Shown in pieces: positions 34,937 to 44,173 of a stretch of 64,000 nucleotides of DNA. The position numbers and the translations under genes are program-made. Origin of the DNA: an uncultured Caulobacter sp. (GTDB lineage: Bacteria; Pseudomonadota; Alphaproteobacteria; Caulobacterales; Caulobacteraceae). Each line of letters starts with the position of its first letter. The first letter of the stretch is position 1. The stretch is from assembly GCA_913776195.1 (NCBI GenBank), contig CAJYMH010000014.1, forward strand, positions 1 through 64,000, given 5' to 3'. The notes beneath the pieces were generated by a model. That model saw only the letters and a list, made by a program, of their open reading frames with translations, had not been told where the DNA came from and searched no databases.

Positions 34937-35554
34937 GTGCCCGATAAAGAATCTTCCCGATTGAATCGACTCGGTCGGCCTCGATCGTTCGACCTGGACG
35001 GGGCGCTTGAGGTGGGGCAGCGGCTCTTCCATGAGCGCGGCTATGATGGGGTTTCCCTCGCGGACCTGACCTCGGCCATTGGCATCGCCGCGCCGAGCTT
35101 CTACGCCGCTTTCGGGAGCAAGGCGGACTTCTTCCGGACGGTTCTGGCTCGCTACAACGGCGCTACGGTGTCCATCGACGAGTTCGTGACTGAGGACGAC
35201 CCGATTGCGGCGCCGATCGAAACGTTCCTCGTCGCGCGGGCGGTGTCTTACAGCCAGGACGCCCTGGCGAAGGGCTGCCTCGTTTTGGACGCGATGAGAA
35301 ACTGCAGCGACGCCGGCGCAGCGCTTTGCGCTGCACAGATCGCCGAGGAAGGCCGGCGGCGCGTGAGCGAACTCGTTGCGATCACGCGACCGGATATGGC
35401 GGAGCCGATCAGCGATCTGGTCGCGTCTGTCATGCATGGATTGTCCGCATACGCCCGACAGGGTTGGCCGACCGAACGTCTGGTTTCGGTGGCGAGGGGC
35501 GCCGCGCTTTCGGTGAGAAAGATGGTGGAGTCGTCGGATCTCGCCAAAAGCTAG
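34937..35554 (+). CDS. TetR-family transcriptional regulator
   Basis: A 205-residue repressor starting at GTG. The N-terminal DNA-binding domain has GRPRSFDLDGALEVGQRLF and the recognition helix region LTSAIGIAAPSFYAAFGSKADFF, with the classic Y.F..K ending. The C-terminal ligand domain has LAKGCLVLDAMRNCSD, a pattern of the AcrR/NemR-like subgroup. Presumably represses the divergent MFS pump and responds to one of its substrates. Confidence 0.9.
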   Translation: MPDKESSRLNRLGRPRSFDLDGALEVGQRLFHERGYDGVSLADLTSAIGIAAPSFYAAFGSKADFFRTVLARYNGATVSIDEFVTEDDPIAAPIETFLVARAVSYSQDALAKGCLVLDAMRNCSDAGAALCAAQIAEEGRRRVSELVAITRPDMAEPISDLVASVMHGLSAYARQGWPTERLVSVARGAALSVRKMVESSDLAKS

Positions 35555-35616
35555 CGGACAATCGGAGGTCCAGAGGCTTCCGGCACGTCAGGCGGTCGGC
35601 CCGAGCGGCTCGGCGC

Positions 35617-35997
35617 TTACGCCGCCGCTTCCGTCCTTCGGTCGAACTGTGCCCGCGCCAAATCCATCTGCGCCTGGTTGACGTGCGCCCAATGGCCGAG
35701 CGCGGCCACTGGCTCCTTCAGTGATTGGCCCAGAGGCGTCAGTTCATAGTCCACCCGCGGCGGCACCGTGGGGAAAACCGTGCGGGTCACCAGGCCGTCG
35801 CGTTCCAGGTTGCGCAGGGTAAGGGTCAGCATCCGCTGCGAAATGCCGTCCACCATCCGCTTCAGCTCGTTGAACCGCCGCGGGCCGTCGGCCAGCAGCA
35901 TGACGATCAGCACTGTCCATTTGTCGCCGATCAGGGACAAGACGTCCGTCACAGGGCGGCAGGCGGAAGGCGAGTAGGGAGGATTATTTTCTGTCAT
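35617..35997 (-). CDS. HxlR-family winged-helix regulator
   Basis: The 126-residue MarR-like regulator has the HxlR core [48 protein letters not shown] and [13 protein letters not shown] single Cys at position 13 (SACRPV) sits where redox-sensing family members such as YodB have their conserved N-terminal cysteine. It is divergent from an azoreductase gene, the same pairing known for YodB-AzoR1 in Bacillus. Likely a quinone/electrophile-responsive repressor, by analogy. Confidence 0.9.
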   Translation of the reverse strand: MTENNPPYSPSACRPVTDVLSLIGDKWTVLIVMLLADGPRRFNELKRMVDGISQRMLTLTLRNLERDGLVTRTVFPTVPPRVDYELTPLGQSLKEPVAALGHWAHVNQAQMDLARAQFDRRTEAAA

Positions 35998-36028
35998 CGA
36001 ACGCGGCTTTCCAGGGTAGGCGCAAAAA

Positions 36029-36041
36029 GTAACTTAGGAAC
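36029..36041. promoter_or_regulatory. Candidate HxlR operator between hxlR-type gene and azoR
   Basis: GTAACTTAGGAAC is an imperfect inverted repeat (GTxxC / GxxAC) 32 bp upstream of the regulator start and within the shared promoter region. Its position suits autorepression and azoR control. Only 9 of 13 positions are symmetric. Confidence 0.35.
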
Positions 36042-36212
36042 AAATCCAGCCTACTCAAGGGCTTGGCGCGACGCCAGTCAGGCACATCCGTGTGCCTGGG
36101 GATCAGGCATGTGCCTCGGCACCAAAATTGTGCGTTCTTGAGTTGCGAATTGGGGGGCACTTAATCGGCAGCAGGCTCGGTTACCGATCCGATCAAAAGG
36201 AAGGTTTCTCCA

Positions 36213-36803
36213 ATGACTCTGCTGCATATCGACTCCTCGATCCTGGGCGACAACTCCGTCAGCCGTCAGGTTTCCGCCGCCGTTGCGACCGCCATCACCG
36301 ATGGCGCGCCCGACACCAAGGTGGTTTATCGCGACCTCGCCGCCGACCCCTTGCCCCACCTCAGCGGCGCACATCTGGGCGGCGTCGCTCCGCAGGCCGA
36401 ACTGGACGCCGGCGCTCAGGCGCTGGAGGAGTTCTTGGCCGCCGACACCGTCGTCATCGGCGCTCCGATGTACAATTTCACCATCTCCAGCCAGTTGAAG
36501 GCCTGGCTCGATCGCATCCTCGCGGCTGGCAAGACCTTCCGCTACGGCCCCAATGGGGTCGAAGGCCTGGCGGGCGGCAAGCGCGTCATCATCGCGCTGT
36601 CCAAGGGCGGTTACTATGGCGACGGCCAACCGGCCGCGCCGATGGACTTCCAGGAGCCCTATCTGAAGGCGATCTTCGGTTTCATCGGCATCCACGACGT
36701 GGAGTTCGTCCGCGCCGAAGGCATCGCCGTGGGTCCCGAACAGCGTGAGCAGGGGATCGCCTCGGCTTTGACCTCCATCACGCAACTGAAGCGCGCGGCG
36801 TAA
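36213..36803 (+). CDS. azoR: FMN-dependent NADH:quinone/azo reductase
   Basis: A 196-residue flavodoxin-like enzyme. [19 protein letters not shown] binds the FMN phosphate, [20 protein letters not shown] is the family signature, and SKGGYYGDG and the long FGFIGI stretch complete the fold. It reduces quinones and azo compounds by two electrons, protecting against thiol-reactive quinones. A very good ribosome site (AAGGAAGG) precedes the ATG. Probably regulated by the divergent HxlR protein. Confidence 0.93.
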   Translation: MTLLHIDSSILGDNSVSRQVSAAVATAITDGAPDTKVVYRDLAADPLPHLSGAHLGGVAPQAELDAGAQALEEFLAADTVVIGAPMYNFTISSQLKAWLDRILAAGKTFRYGPNGVEGLAGGKRVIIALSKGGYYGDGQPAAPMDFQEPYLKAIFGFIGIHDVEFVRAEGIAVGPEQREQGIASALTSITQLKRAA

Positions 36804-36869
36804 GTCTCCGCCGTCGCCCGTCGCCGTCATCCCCTTCAGGGACGGCGCCGGACTTTGGAGACACTGAGC

Positions 36870-37658
36870 CTAGGTGGCGGCGTAGATCATGATCCCCGTC
36901 GCCACCGACAGGTTCAAGCTGTCGGCGCGTCCGCGCATGGGGATTTTGACGTTCACATCGCAAGCGGCGGCCAGCTCCGGCGGAAGGCCCTGCTGCTCAT
37001 TGCCCATCAGGATCAAGGAGGGCTTGCGGTACTCCGCCGTTCGGTGATCGACCTGCGCGGTCAGCAAGGTTCCCACCACCGATCCTGGCCAGGTCTCACG
37101 GAAGGCCAAAAACTGCTCGACGCTGGCCTTGGCGATCTTCACCGCGAAGATCGAGCCCATGGTCGCCCGCACCGCTTCGACGGAGAACGGGTCGCAACAA
37201 TCGCCAACCAAGATCACCCCGCCGCAGCCGGCGGCGTCCGCGGTGCGAATGATGGTCCCAAGGTTGCCCGGGTCGCGCACCGCCTGAAGCGCCACCCAAC
37301 ATGGGGCGCTTTGAGGCTCCAAGGCGTCCAGCTCGGCGAAGGTCTGCTGGAACACGGCCACCACCGCCTGCGGATTGTCGCGCCGGCTGACCTTCTCCAG
37401 AATCTCGCGGTTGACCTCGATGACCTCGCCGCCCGCCCTGCGCGTCGCCTCGGCGGCCTTTTGCAGCATCGGGTGATCGGCCGCGTCGCGCCCAAACAGC
37501 AAAATCCGCGGCGCGTGGCCCAGGTCCACCGCCTCGATGATGATCTTGAGGCCCTCGGCCAAGAACAGGTTGGTCTGCTCGCGCTCCTTGCGCATGTGCA
37601 GGGCGCGAACAGCCTTCACCGTGGCGTTTGTGACCGAGGTGACGACCTTGGGGTTCAC
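36870..37658 (-). CDS. SpoU/TrmH-family RNA 2'-O-methyltransferase
   Basis: Starting at GTG 37658 (GAGG ribosome site, GTGA overlap with the upstream methyltransferase stop) the protein has 262 residues. An N-terminal substrate-binding domain (NLFLAEGLKIIIEA) precedes the knotted SPOUT domain with the three motifs AVRDPGNLGTIIRTADAAG, ILMGNEQQGLP and IPMRGRADSLNLSVATGIMIY. It methylates a ribose 2'-OH in rRNA or tRNA; the target nucleotide cannot be told. Co-translated with another probable rRNA methyltransferase. Confidence 0.9.
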   Translation of the reverse strand: MNPKVVTSVTNATVKAVRALHMRKEREQTNLFLAEGLKIIIEAVDLGHAPRILLFGRDAADHPMLQKAAEATRRAGGEVIEVNREILEKVSRRDNPQAVVAVFQQTFAELDALEPQSAPCWVALQAVRDPGNLGTIIRTADAAGCGGVILVGDCCDPFSVEAVRATMGSIFAVKIAKASVEQFLAFRETWPGSVVGTLLTAQVDHRTAEYRKPSLILMGNEQQGLPPELAAACDVNVKIPMRGRADSLNLSVATGIMIYAAT

Positions 37659-38557
37659 GACGCGTACCTCGCAAAGAACGAAAGGCCGATCTGCCGGTCG
37701 CCGGCTTCCTCCACCAGGGCCAGCTCTCCCCAATCGATGCGACCGGGACGCCCCGCCAGCTGCTCGGCCAAAAGGCCCGACAGCGCCGCGCCGCTGATCC
37801 GCGCGGCATAGGCGTTGAGGATCAGGAAGTTGGCGTCCGCAGACAAAAGTTCGGCGCACAGTCCGGCGAATTCCGGCAGGCCCTCGAACAGCCGCCACAC
37901 CTCATTATTGGGGCCCCGCCCAAATTTCGGCGGATCCAAGATGATGCCGTCATAGCGATTGCCGCGGCGCACCTCGCGCTGGACGAACTTGCGGGCGTCC
38001 TCGCAAATCCAGCGGATCGGCTTGTCCTCCATCTTCGACAGGGCGGCGTTCTCGCGCGCCCAGCCGATCGCCTTTTTGGAGGCGTCCACGTGGGTGACTT
38101 CTGCCCCCGCCGCGGCGCAGACCAGGGACGCCACGCCGGTGTAGCCGAAGAGGTTCAGCACCTTCAGCGGCCGCTTGGCGGCGCGGATGCGCTCATCCAT
38201 CCAGCCCCAGTTGGCGGCCTGCTCGGGGAAAAAGGCCAAGTGGCGAAAGTTGGTGAAACGACCGTGGAAACGCACGTCGCCCCAACCCAAGGGCCAGGTT
38301 TCGGCCGGCGGCTGAGAGAAGCGCCAGCGGCCGGCTTCTTCTTCGTCCGAGGGATCAAACACCGCGTCGGCCTTGTCCCATTGGGAAGCGTCCAGACGCG
38401 GGCGCCACAGGCACTGCGGCTCGGGCCGCACAACCGTGTAGCGCCCATATCGCTCAAGCTTTCGACCATCGCCGCTGTCGATGAGGGCGTAGTCGCTCCA
38501 TGCGGTGGTGCGCATGACGAGGGGCGTGTCCGCCACCGCGGGCATTTGGCTGTCCAT
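37655..38557 (-). CDS. Class I SAM-dependent methyltransferase, RlmI-like
   Basis: A 300-residue protein resembling the methyltransferase part of the COG1092/RlmI group: motif I VLNLFGYTGVASLVCAAAGA, VDASKKAIGWARENA, and the catalytic loop DPPKFGRGP. It probably methylates cytosine C5 in 23S rRNA, but no clear PUA domain is seen, unlike full RlmI (about 390 residues), so the exact target is open. I take MDSQMPAVAD as the start; the frame continues further upstream without coding character, and 38515 is an alternative. Confidence 0.82.
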   Translation of the reverse strand: MDSQMPAVADTPLVMRTTAWSDYALIDSGDGRKLERYGRYTVVRPEPQCLWRPRLDASQWDKADAVFDPSDEEEAGRWRFSQPPAETWPLGWGDVRFHGRFTNFRHLAFFPEQAANWGWMDERIRAAKRPLKVLNLFGYTGVASLVCAAAGAEVTHVDASKKAIGWARENAALSKMEDKPIRWICEDARKFVQREVRRGNRYDGIILDPPKFGRGPNNEVWRLFEGLPEFAGLCAELLSADANFLILNAYAARISGAALSGLLAEQLAGRPGRIDWGELALVEEAGDRQIGLSFFARYAS

Positions 38558-38716
38558 GGGTCGGCTGATACGCGCTGGGGGGAGGGGACGTCCACCCTTC
38601 GCAAGCGCCGCATCGATCAGTGTGACCTTGCGCGAGATCGTCACAGACGGGCGGTTCTTGCGAACGTTGGTAGATTCCCTGTTAAGTGACGCCCTTATGA
38701 CGTTGCGGGGATCGTT

Positions 38717-39352
38717 GTGACCGCCACCTTGAACAAGCCTGTGAAATCCGCCCGTAAGGCAAAGGGCGACGGACATATGCGCCGCGGCGAAATCCTGACC
38801 GCGGCCGAGCGCATCTTTGTGGCCGAAGGCTACCATGGCGCAACGATCCGCAAGATCGCCGATGAGGTGGGGGTCTCCTCCACGGCGCTCTACATGCACT
38901 TTAGGGACAAGGACGAGATTTTGCTGGAGATCAGCGATTGCGCGATCTCCCGTCTTTTGGAGATCAACAGCCAGATATCGGCCGAGCCCATCGACGCTGT
39001 GGCGCGCGTGCGTCGAATGCTTGAAGCCTACATGCGCTTCGCCTTCGACAATCCCAACGCTTACGAACTTGTCTTCTGCTCGCCGTCGCGCGGCATCGGC
39101 CAGGATCGGGCAGGGGCCGTCTTGGAGTTGGGCGACCGCTGTTTCGAGAAGTATCTGGGCGTCATCAAGGAAGTCGCCGCTCAGGGGCGCTTACGCACCG
39201 GCACGGCCGAGACGGCGGCGGAGACCCTGTGGGCCGCCTGCCACGGCCTGGTTTCGCTGATGATCACCAAGCCGGACCGCGACTGGTCGAACGCCGATGA
39301 CCTAATGAAGGTCATGCTGGACGGTCTGCTCTACGGCCTTGTCACTGACTAG
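38717..39352 (+). CDS. TetR-family transcriptional regulator
   Basis: The 211-residue regulator (GTG start) has an N-terminal helix-turn-helix: RRGEILTAAERIFVAEGY, then IRKIADEVGVSSTALYMHFRDKDEIL. The C-terminal region FAFDNPNAYELVFCSP is the TetR_C_33-like/WHG pattern seen in many alphaproteobacterial TetRs. No obvious target sits beside it: it is divergent from an rRNA methyltransferase gene and converges (11-bp overlap) with the lytic transglycosylase gene. Confidence 0.88.
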   Translation: MTATLNKPVKSARKAKGDGHMRRGEILTAAERIFVAEGYHGATIRKIADEVGVSSTALYMHFRDKDEILLEISDCAISRLLEINSQISAEPIDAVARVRRMLEAYMRFAFDNPNAYELVFCSPSRGIGQDRAGAVLELGDRCFEKYLGVIKEVAAQGRLRTGTAETAAETLWAACHGLVSLMITKPDRDWSNADDLMKVMLDGLLYGLVTD

Positions 39353-41414
39353 CTGACGCCGTCTGCTGCGTGGCCGCCGTGTAGCTGTAGCCGCCGCGCT
39401 TCAGGTCCGCCGACAGCATCAGCGGCGCCGTGCCGCCATTCAGCCGAGCCCGATAGACTTGCATCGTCTCCAGCGTCCGCATCACGTAGTTGCGGGTTTC
39501 GCTGAACGGTATGCACTCGATGAAGTCGAGCGGATCGGTGGCCCCGCCGCGGGGGTCGCCGCAGAAGGTCACCCACTGGGGCGGACGTCCGGGACCGGCG
39601 TTATAGGCTGCGGCGGCCATGATGTAGCTGCCGCTGAACCGGTCGACCATCTGGCCAAGATAACGCGAGCCGAGGCGCAGATTGTATTCGGCCTCGTGCA
39701 GGCGTTGCAGGGAATAGCTCTCGCCCAGCTTGCGGGCGGTGTCCGACGCCGTGCCGGGCATCAGCTGCATAAGACCTCGGGCCCCCGGCGCCGAGACGGC
39801 CGAGGTGTCGAAATTACTCTCCTGCCGGGCGATGGAGAAGACAAAGGCGTTCTCCGCAGAACCGGCTGGCAGCTCGGGCAGGCTGATCACGGGGTAGCCG
39901 CGCTCGGGCAGGACGAAGCCCCGCTGAGCCGCCGCGCGGGCGGCGCGCATGGCCAGGTCCTGATCGCCCGTGGCGCGGGCCATATCGACGAGCAGGGCGC
40001 TTTCCTCGGCGTTGGGCAAGATGTCATCGATGTAGAGGACGAACCCGCGGAAGCTGTCGCGCGCGCCGGCGGCCAGCATCAGCCGGGCGGCGCGGACCAA
40101 CTCACGGCTCTCGAACCGAGCCTTGTCTGCGGCGCTGGGGACCGGATCCTTGCCCAGGACCAGCTGCTGCAGTCCGGCGCGCTCGGCGGCGAGCTGACCA
40201 TAGAAGGCGGTCTGGTACTGCGCGCCTTCGCCATAAGCCGATTGGGCGCCGATCATGTCGCCCGACGCCTCGGCGGCGCGGCCTTGCCAGTAGAAGCCGC
40301 GTGAGCGGGTGATCGGCGACTGGCCGATGCCGGTGATCTTAGCGAAGTGGCGGCCGGCCAGGTCTGGGTTCTTCAGGCGGGTCAGGGCCAGCCACCCGGC
40401 GTAGAACTCCGCCTCTGCCGCATCGGCGCCGTCGGTCAAGCCGGCGTTGGACGCTGCGTTATAGGCGCCTGCCGCATCGCCATTACGTAAGGACGATACG
40501 ATCAGCATCTTGCGCTCGGTCCACACGCGGCTTTCGGCCTCGGGTGTCGGCGGAATGGGGAAATAGCGCACCAGGCCAAGCGCCGCCTGATCGAGGCCCT
40601 TCTTGCGCAAGAAGGCGGCGCGCTCGAAGGCCACGCCCGGCTGCACCTGCTGTTCTGGCGTCAAAGCCGCCAGCAGATCATTGGCGTTGGATGCGCCGTT
40701 GCGAAACGCGATGCGGACCGCCGCGGCGGCCTGCTCTGACGCCGGCAGCATGGCGACCATGTCGCGGGTCGCCGGCCCCTGCTGGCCGTAGAGCAGGATA
40801 TCAGCGCGGCGGATGTGGTCATCCATGGTCAGAACGTCGCCGAACTGGGCCAGCATGCTGCGCTGAACGTCCGCTTCGAACACCTGCTCGCGCCAAAAGC
40901 GTTTGATCAGGGTCGCCGCCTCGGCCTGACGGCCCTGGGCGCGATAGGCGTTGGCCAGGGCGACGGCGCCTTGGGCCGTGGTCGGCTCGGCGCCGCCGAA
41001 CCATGCGATTGTGCGCGCCGGGTCCATGCCCGACGTGCCCAGGAGCTTTTCGGCCGCGGCCTGCCGCTTGGCCGCCCGGGGCCAGCCGTCCAGGTCGCGG
41101 CGAGCGTTGTCCAGCTCATAGAAACCCAGCTGCTCAGGCGCTGCATCCGCCAGGGCCCAGGTGATGATCTTGCGGGTCAGGGGATCTTGAGCCGCCATCC
41201 GAGCGCTGCGCAAGGTGGCGGTGTCGCCGCGACGCAGGGCGTCGAGCGCGGATTTTAGAAGCGCCGCATCGGTGGAGGAGGGCGCAACGTAGGTCGTCGT
41301 CGAATCAACGGGCGTCTGCTGGGCGAAATTTCTCGCCGTCTGGGCGTCGGCGACGCCGTTCACGAGCACCACAGCGCCCGTCGCCACCAGAATTCTACGC
41401 AACTTTGAAGCCAA
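39342..41414 (-). CDS. Soluble lytic murein transglycosylase (SLT)
   Basis: A 690-residue periplasmic protein with a signal peptide (ILVATGAVVLVNGVADA). A long helical superhelix of TPR-like repeats spans about 45-510. The C-terminal SLT domain begins with the catalytic Glu in FSIARQESNFD and continues with GARGLMQLMPGTA and AAAAYNAGPGRP. It cleaves peptidoglycan glycan strands with 1,6-anhydro ring formation. The domain order is that of the Slt70 group. Divergent from dapA across 139 bp. Confidence 0.93.
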   Translation of the reverse strand: MASKLRRILVATGAVVLVNGVADAQTARNFAQQTPVDSTTTYVAPSSTDAALLKSALDALRRGDTATLRSARMAAQDPLTRKIITWALADAAPEQLGFYELDNARRDLDGWPRAAKRQAAAEKLLGTSGMDPARTIAWFGGAEPTTAQGAVALANAYRAQGRQAEAATLIKRFWREQVFEADVQRSMLAQFGDVLTMDDHIRRADILLYGQQGPATRDMVAMLPASEQAAAAVRIAFRNGASNANDLLAALTPEQQVQPGVAFERAAFLRKKGLDQAALGLVRYFPIPPTPEAESRVWTERKMLIVSSLRNGDAAGAYNAASNAGLTDGADAAEAEFYAGWLALTRLKNPDLAGRHFAKITGIGQSPITRSRGFYWQGRAAEASGDMIGAQSAYGEGAQYQTAFYGQLAAERAGLQQLVLGKDPVPSAADKARFESRELVRAARLMLAAGARDSFRGFVLYIDDILPNAEESALLVDMARATGDQDLAMRAARAAAQRGFVLPERGYPVISLPELPAGSAENAFVFSIARQESNFDTSAVSAPGARGLMQLMPGTASDTARKLGESYSLQRLHEAEYNLRLGSRYLGQMVDRFSGSYIMAAAAYNAGPGRPPQWVTFCGDPRGGATDPLDFIECIPFSETRNYVMRTLETMQVYRARLNGGTAPLMLSADLKRGGYSYTAATQQTASASQ

Positions 41415-41553
41415 GCCGACCTACTCCAGTTCAAAACCTTCCGGACGGCTGTTGCCGCACCCCCGTCCGCAGACATATTGTCCGCGCCACATAAGGCGGT
41501 CGCAAGCGTAGCCGCCGCTGCTCACGGCAATTTGCTCGAAAATCCTGCAAGAT

Positions 41554-42438
41554 ATGGTCCACATCCCCTTCAAGGGCGTCTTCACCGCCCTCATTACCCC
41601 GTTCAGCGGCGGCTCGGTCGACGAGGACGCCTTCGTCAAGCTGGTCGAGCGTCAGATCGCCGCCGGCGTGCACGGCCTGGTTCCGGTCGGCACCACGGGC
41701 GAGACCTCGACCCTCAGCCATGACGAGCATCGCCGCGTGGTCGAGCTTTGCGTGAAGACCGCCGCCGGCCGCGTGCCGATCATCGCCGGTGCGGGCTCCA
41801 ACGCCACGGATGAGGCCATCGAGCTGGCTCGCCACGCCAAGACAATCGGCGCCGACGCCGCGCTGATGGTGACGCCCTATTATAATCGCCCAAGCCAAGA
41901 GGGCCTGTTCCGCCACTATGAGGCGGTCGCTAACGCCGTGCAGATTCCGGTGGTGGTGTACAATGTGCCGGGTCGAACCGGCAGTGACCTAGCCAACGAC
42001 ACCTTGGTGCGGCTGTCCAAGCTGCCCAACATCATCGGCATCAAGGACGCCACGGGCGACCTGACGCGCATCAGCCATCAGCGCATCACCTGCGGCGAGG
42101 ACTGGGTCCTGCTTTCGGGCGATGATCCCACCGCGCTGGGCTATGTCGCCCACGGCGGCCACGGCTGCATCTCGGTGACTTCGAACGTGGCTCCCGACGC
42201 CATGGCGACCTTCTTCAACGCCGCTCTGGCCGGCGACTACGAGACGGCGCGCTACTGGCAGGATCGCCTGATCCGCCTGCACAAGGCGCTTTTCCTGGAT
42301 TCCTCGCCGGCCCCGACCAAGTTTGGCCTCTCGGAGCTGGGTCTTTGCAGTGAAGACGTGCGCCTGCCGCTCGCGCCGTGCAACGACGCGGTCAAGCCTC
42401 AGATCCTGGAAGCCATGCGCGAGGCCGGCGTCCTCTGA
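41554..42438 (+). CDS. dapA: 4-hydroxy-tetrahydrodipicolinate synthase
   Basis: The 294-residue aldolase-fold enzyme condenses pyruvate with aspartate semialdehyde, the first committed step of lysine and diaminopimelate synthesis. [17 protein letters not shown], the Tyr in [10 protein letters not shown] and the Schiff-base Lys in [10 protein letters not shown] are all present. Normal length. Its stop overlaps the smpB start (TGATG), an arrangement common in alphaproteobacteria. Confidence 0.97.
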   Translation: MVHIPFKGVFTALITPFSGGSVDEDAFVKLVERQIAAGVHGLVPVGTTGETSTLSHDEHRRVVELCVKTAAGRVPIIAGAGSNATDEAIELARHAKTIGADAALMVTPYYNRPSQEGLFRHYEAVANAVQIPVVVYNVPGRTGSDLANDTLVRLSKLPNIIGIKDATGDLTRISHQRITCGEDWVLLSGDDPTALGYVAHGGHGCISVTSNVAPDAMATFFNAALAGDYETARYWQDRLIRLHKALFLDSSPAPTKFGLSELGLCSEDVRLPLAPCNDAVKPQILEAMREAGVL

Positions 42439-42893
42439 TGGCTGGTCCCACGATCGCCGAAAACCGCCGCGCGCGCTTCGACTACTTCCTCGAGGAAACC
42501 TTCGAGGCGGGCCTCGCCCTCACCGGAACCGAGGTTAAGTCGTTGCGCACCGGGCGCGCCAACATCGCCGAATCCTACGCGTCGGTGGAAGGCCGGGAGA
42601 TCGTTCTGATCAATGCGGACATTCCGCCCTACGGTCACGCCAACCGCTTCAACCACGAGCCGCGCCGCCCGCGTAAGCTGCTGCTTCATCGCAAGCAGAT
42701 CGACAAGCTGATCGGCGCGGTCCAGCGCGACGGGCGCACCATCATCCCGACGCGGCTCTACTGGAACGACAAGGGCCTGGCCAAGCTCGAACTGTCGGTG
42801 GCCAAGGGCAAGAAGCTTCACGACAAGCGTGAAACCGCCGCCGAGCGCGACTGGGCGCGCGACAAGGCCCGCCTGCTGCGCGACAAGGGCTGA
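42438..42893 (+). CDS. smpB: SsrA (tmRNA)-binding protein
   Basis: A 151-residue trans-translation factor. The OB-fold core has [30 protein letters not shown] and [18 protein letters not shown], and the basic tail [28 protein letters not shown] inserts into the ribosomal mRNA channel. Start by TGATG coupling with dapA. No tmRNA gene is visible nearby. Confidence 0.97.
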   Translation: MAGPTIAENRRARFDYFLEETFEAGLALTGTEVKSLRTGRANIAESYASVEGREIVLINADIPPYGHANRFNHEPRRPRKLLLHRKQIDKLIGAVQRDGRTIIPTRLYWNDKGLAKLELSVAKGKKLHDKRETAAERDWARDKARLLRDKG

Positions 42894-42913
42894 TCGCGGG
42901 TAAGATCGGGGGC

Positions 42914-43573
42914 TTAGCCCTCGATATGCGCCTTCGCCTGCCGGAAGATATCCTCGAACATCGCGGGCGTCAGACGGCCGGTGTTCGTGTTCAGCCGTGA
43001 GCAGTGGTAGCTGTTGATCAGCCGAATGGGTCCGGCGTCGAAGATCGAGCCATGGCCCGGCGCGCCCGCCGAGGCCTTGTAGCCCAGCGCCTTCAGCACA
43101 TTGCGGCGGGACACGTCTCCCAGGGTGACGATCACCTTCAGGTTCGGCATGTCCGCCAGCCGTCGGGTGAGGAACTGGCGGCAAGTGTTCTCTTCTGATG
43201 TCTCCGGCTTGTTCCCCGGCGGGGCGCAGCGCACGGCGTTGGAGACCATGCAGTCCACCAGCTCCAGGCTGTCGTCCGGCCGCGCCTCATACTTGCCCTT
43301 GGCGAAGCCGAGCTTCAGGAGGGTCTCGTAGAGCAGCCAGCCGGCGTGATCGCCAGTGAAGGGGCGAGCGGTGCGGTTCGCGCCCATGCGCCCTGGCGCC
43401 AGGCCGGCCACCAGCAGGCGCCCATTGGTGTCGCCGAAGGACGGCGCGGGGCCGTTCCACCAGTCAGGATGCTGCGCCCGGTTCTCCTGGCGATAGGCCA
43501 CCAGTCGCGGACACAGTGGACAGTCGCGCGGCGGCTCCGCGCCCCAGGACGCGACCTGGCTCTCAATACTCAT
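42914..43573 (-). CDS. Family 5 uracil-DNA glycosylase (UdgB-like)
   Basis: The 219-residue Fe-S DNA glycosylase has motif A GLAPGRMGANRTARPFTGD, which lacks the catalytic Asp/Asn of other UDG families as expected for family 5. Cysteines in CPLCPRL and CMVSNAVRC provide 4Fe-4S ligands, and a late His in INSYHCSR is also present. It removes uracil and deaminated purines from DNA. Its start overlaps the end of the NYN-domain gene by 11 bp, so they are co-transcribed. Confidence 0.9.
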   Translation of the reverse strand: MSIESQVASWGAEPPRDCPLCPRLVAYRQENRAQHPDWWNGPAPSFGDTNGRLLVAGLAPGRMGANRTARPFTGDHAGWLLYETLLKLGFAKGKYEARPDDSLELVDCMVSNAVRCAPPGNKPETSEENTCRQFLTRRLADMPNLKVIVTLGDVSRRNVLKALGYKASAGAPGHGSIFDAGPIRLINSYHCSRLNTNTGRLTPAMFEDIFRQAKAHIEG

Positions 43574-44162
43574 CGTCGGCGTCCCGCTCCGCCGGCGTGC
43601 GGCCGTCCTGAACAAAGCGGGGCAGGGGCCCACGCGACGGGCGGCCCACCATGTCGGCCAGGTCGGCCAGCTCCACGAAGGTGTCGGCCTGGCGGCGCAG
43701 ATCGTCCGACGCCATGGGCGGCTGCGACTTCATGGTCGAGACGACCGTCACCCGCTTGCCCTTGCGCTGAACCGCCTCGATCAGGGCGCGAAAGTCGCCG
43801 TTGCCGCTGAGCAGGACCAAATGGTCGGCGTGGTCCGCCATGGTCAGCATGTCCACCGACAGCTCAACGTCCATGCTGCCGCGCCAGCGCTTGCGGCCTT
43901 GGGCGTCGGTGTATTCCTTGGCCGGCTTGGTCACCATGGTGAAGCCGTTGTAGTCCAGCCAGTCGACGAGCGGGCGGATCGGCGAATAGTCGTCGTTCTC
44001 GGCGATGGCGGTATAATAGTAGGCGCGGATCAGGACGCCCCGGCGGCTGAACTCCGTCAGCAGCTTCTTGTAGTCGATGTCGAAACCGAGGGCCTTGCTG
44101 GCCGAGTAGAAATTCGCCCCGTCGATGAACAGGGCGAGGCGGTCGTTAGGATAAAAGGTCAC
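43563..44162 (-). CDS. NYN-domain (LabA/DUF88 type) putative RNase
   Basis: About 199 residues. The PIN-like NYN fold is marked by the acidic positions in LALFIDGANFYSASK, RGSMDVELSVDMLTMA and LLSGNGDFRALIEA, which would bind catalytic metal. The C-terminal extension is charged. NYN proteins are thought to process or degrade RNA. I take the GTG at 44162; a TTG at 44168 is also in frame. The folK start at 44174 on the other strand leaves almost no space for separate promoters. Confidence 0.85.
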   Translation of the reverse strand: MTFYPNDRLALFIDGANFYSASKALGFDIDYKKLLTEFSRRGVLIRAYYYTAIAENDDYSPIRPLVDWLDYNGFTMVTKPAKEYTDAQGRKRWRGSMDVELSVDMLTMADHADHLVLLSGNGDFRALIEAVQRKGKRVTVVSTMKSQPPMASDDLRRQADTFVELADLADMVGRPSRGPLPRFVQDGRTPAERDADDEY

Positions 44163-44173
44163 GATCAAATCCA

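Noticed and set aside
33223-35554. MFS/TetR pair as a recent transfer island
   Set aside because: The intergenic region is AT-richer, but codon use in the genes is still near the local norm and no mobility genes or flanking repeats are seen.
42894-42913. tmRNA (ssrA) expected near smpB
   Set aside because: The gap after smpB is only 20 bp and no tmRNA-like sequence is visible nearby; it must be elsewhere.
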